A stretch of DNA of 64,000 nucleotides from contig JADGBT010000014.1 of NCBI GenBank assembly GCA_015231375.1, positions 18,820-82,819 on the forward strand, in the 5' to 3' direction. A program made the position numbers and the translations under genes. The notes under the pieces were generated by a model. The model worked only from the letters and a program-made list of their open reading frames with translations. It made no database searches and was not told where the DNA came from. Positions 63,934-64,000 of this stretch are shown piece by piece. How positions within the stretch are numbered: the stretch's first letter is position 1; every line of letters starts with the position of its first letter. The stretch comes from Magnetococcales bacterium (GTDB taxonomy: Bacteria > Pseudomonadota > Magnetococcia > Magnetococcales > Magnetaquicoccaceae).

Positions 63934-64000
63934 GATGGGGTGATGCCCCTGAATACCATCGGCAGCACTGGCCGCCGGCGGAGCCGGTTTTGGCGGTCAG

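Overview
The window is high-GC (about 60%) bacterial DNA from a Gram-negative organism: it encodes several outer-membrane beta-barrel proteins, periplasmic sensor domains, exported proteins and membrane-anchored c-type cytochromes. The dense set of hybrid histidine kinases, bacteriohemerythrin domains, multiheme cytochrome and phosphonate-type enzymes suggests a free-living aquatic or sediment proteobacterium, possibly microaerophilic. Placement near the Magnetococcia or neighbouring lineages is only an impression. I saw no tRNA, rRNA, CRISPR array, transposase or integrase.

1-10.9 kb: a TPR/beta-barrel outer-membrane gene (cut by the left edge) diverges from a tightly coupled operon. The operon holds a urea-transporter-like/M23 peptidase fusion, an exported TPR protein, a previously easy-to-miss 40-codon ORF with two 17-residue repeats, a PLP-dependent Orn/Lys/Arg-type decarboxylase, an ATP-grasp ligase, a C45-type Ntn hydrolase/acyltransferase, and an outer-membrane beta-barrel protein. 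Six consecutive genes overlap by 4 bases. The set looks like one pathway that makes, couples and exports an amine- or amino-acid-derived compound or modified peptide; I know of no described pathway with this composition. It is the best candidate here for an undescribed system. A phnA/yjdM gene follows.

11.4-25.7 kb: a signalling block. Seven minus-strand genes encode two single receivers, a receiver-HD-GYP, two receiver-kinase fusions, a CHASE-PAS-PAS kinase and an HNVGN-type kinase. A STAS gene and a 73-residue ORF follow, then a divergent 1154-residue hybrid kinase.

26-35 kb: a metallo-beta-lactamase/cyclic-nucleotide-binding/hemerythrin fusion beside a free bacteriohemerythrin; a large exported Gln-rich repeat protein; a methyltransferase; a Cys/His-rich exported peptide; a membrane retropepsin; a small membrane protein.

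35-46 kb: a phosphonopyruvate decarboxylase without the rest of its pathway; an MscS channel with a cyclic-nucleotide domain, next to a sensor protein with degenerate kinase motifs; glutamate dehydrogenase; and an overlapping three-gene operon of an exported PCMT-like methyltransferase, a membrane spermidine-synthase-like protein and an alpha/beta-hydrolase-like protein.

46-60 kb: a second signalling block with three large hybrid kinases, a receiver, a tandem receiver, a SUMF1/FGE-fold protein preceded by a coupled 58-codon ORF, and an RDD protein. Two of the kinases end in HPt-like regions that lack the phosphotransfer histidine.

60-64 kb: an outer-membrane MetA-type protein, a decaheme cytochrome c overlapping a membrane b-type-like subunit, then a divergent phospholipid-methyltransferase-like gene and a small exported peptide. 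Starts were chosen from Shine-Dalgarno spacing, gene overlaps and family lengths. All function calls rest on motif recognition by eye.
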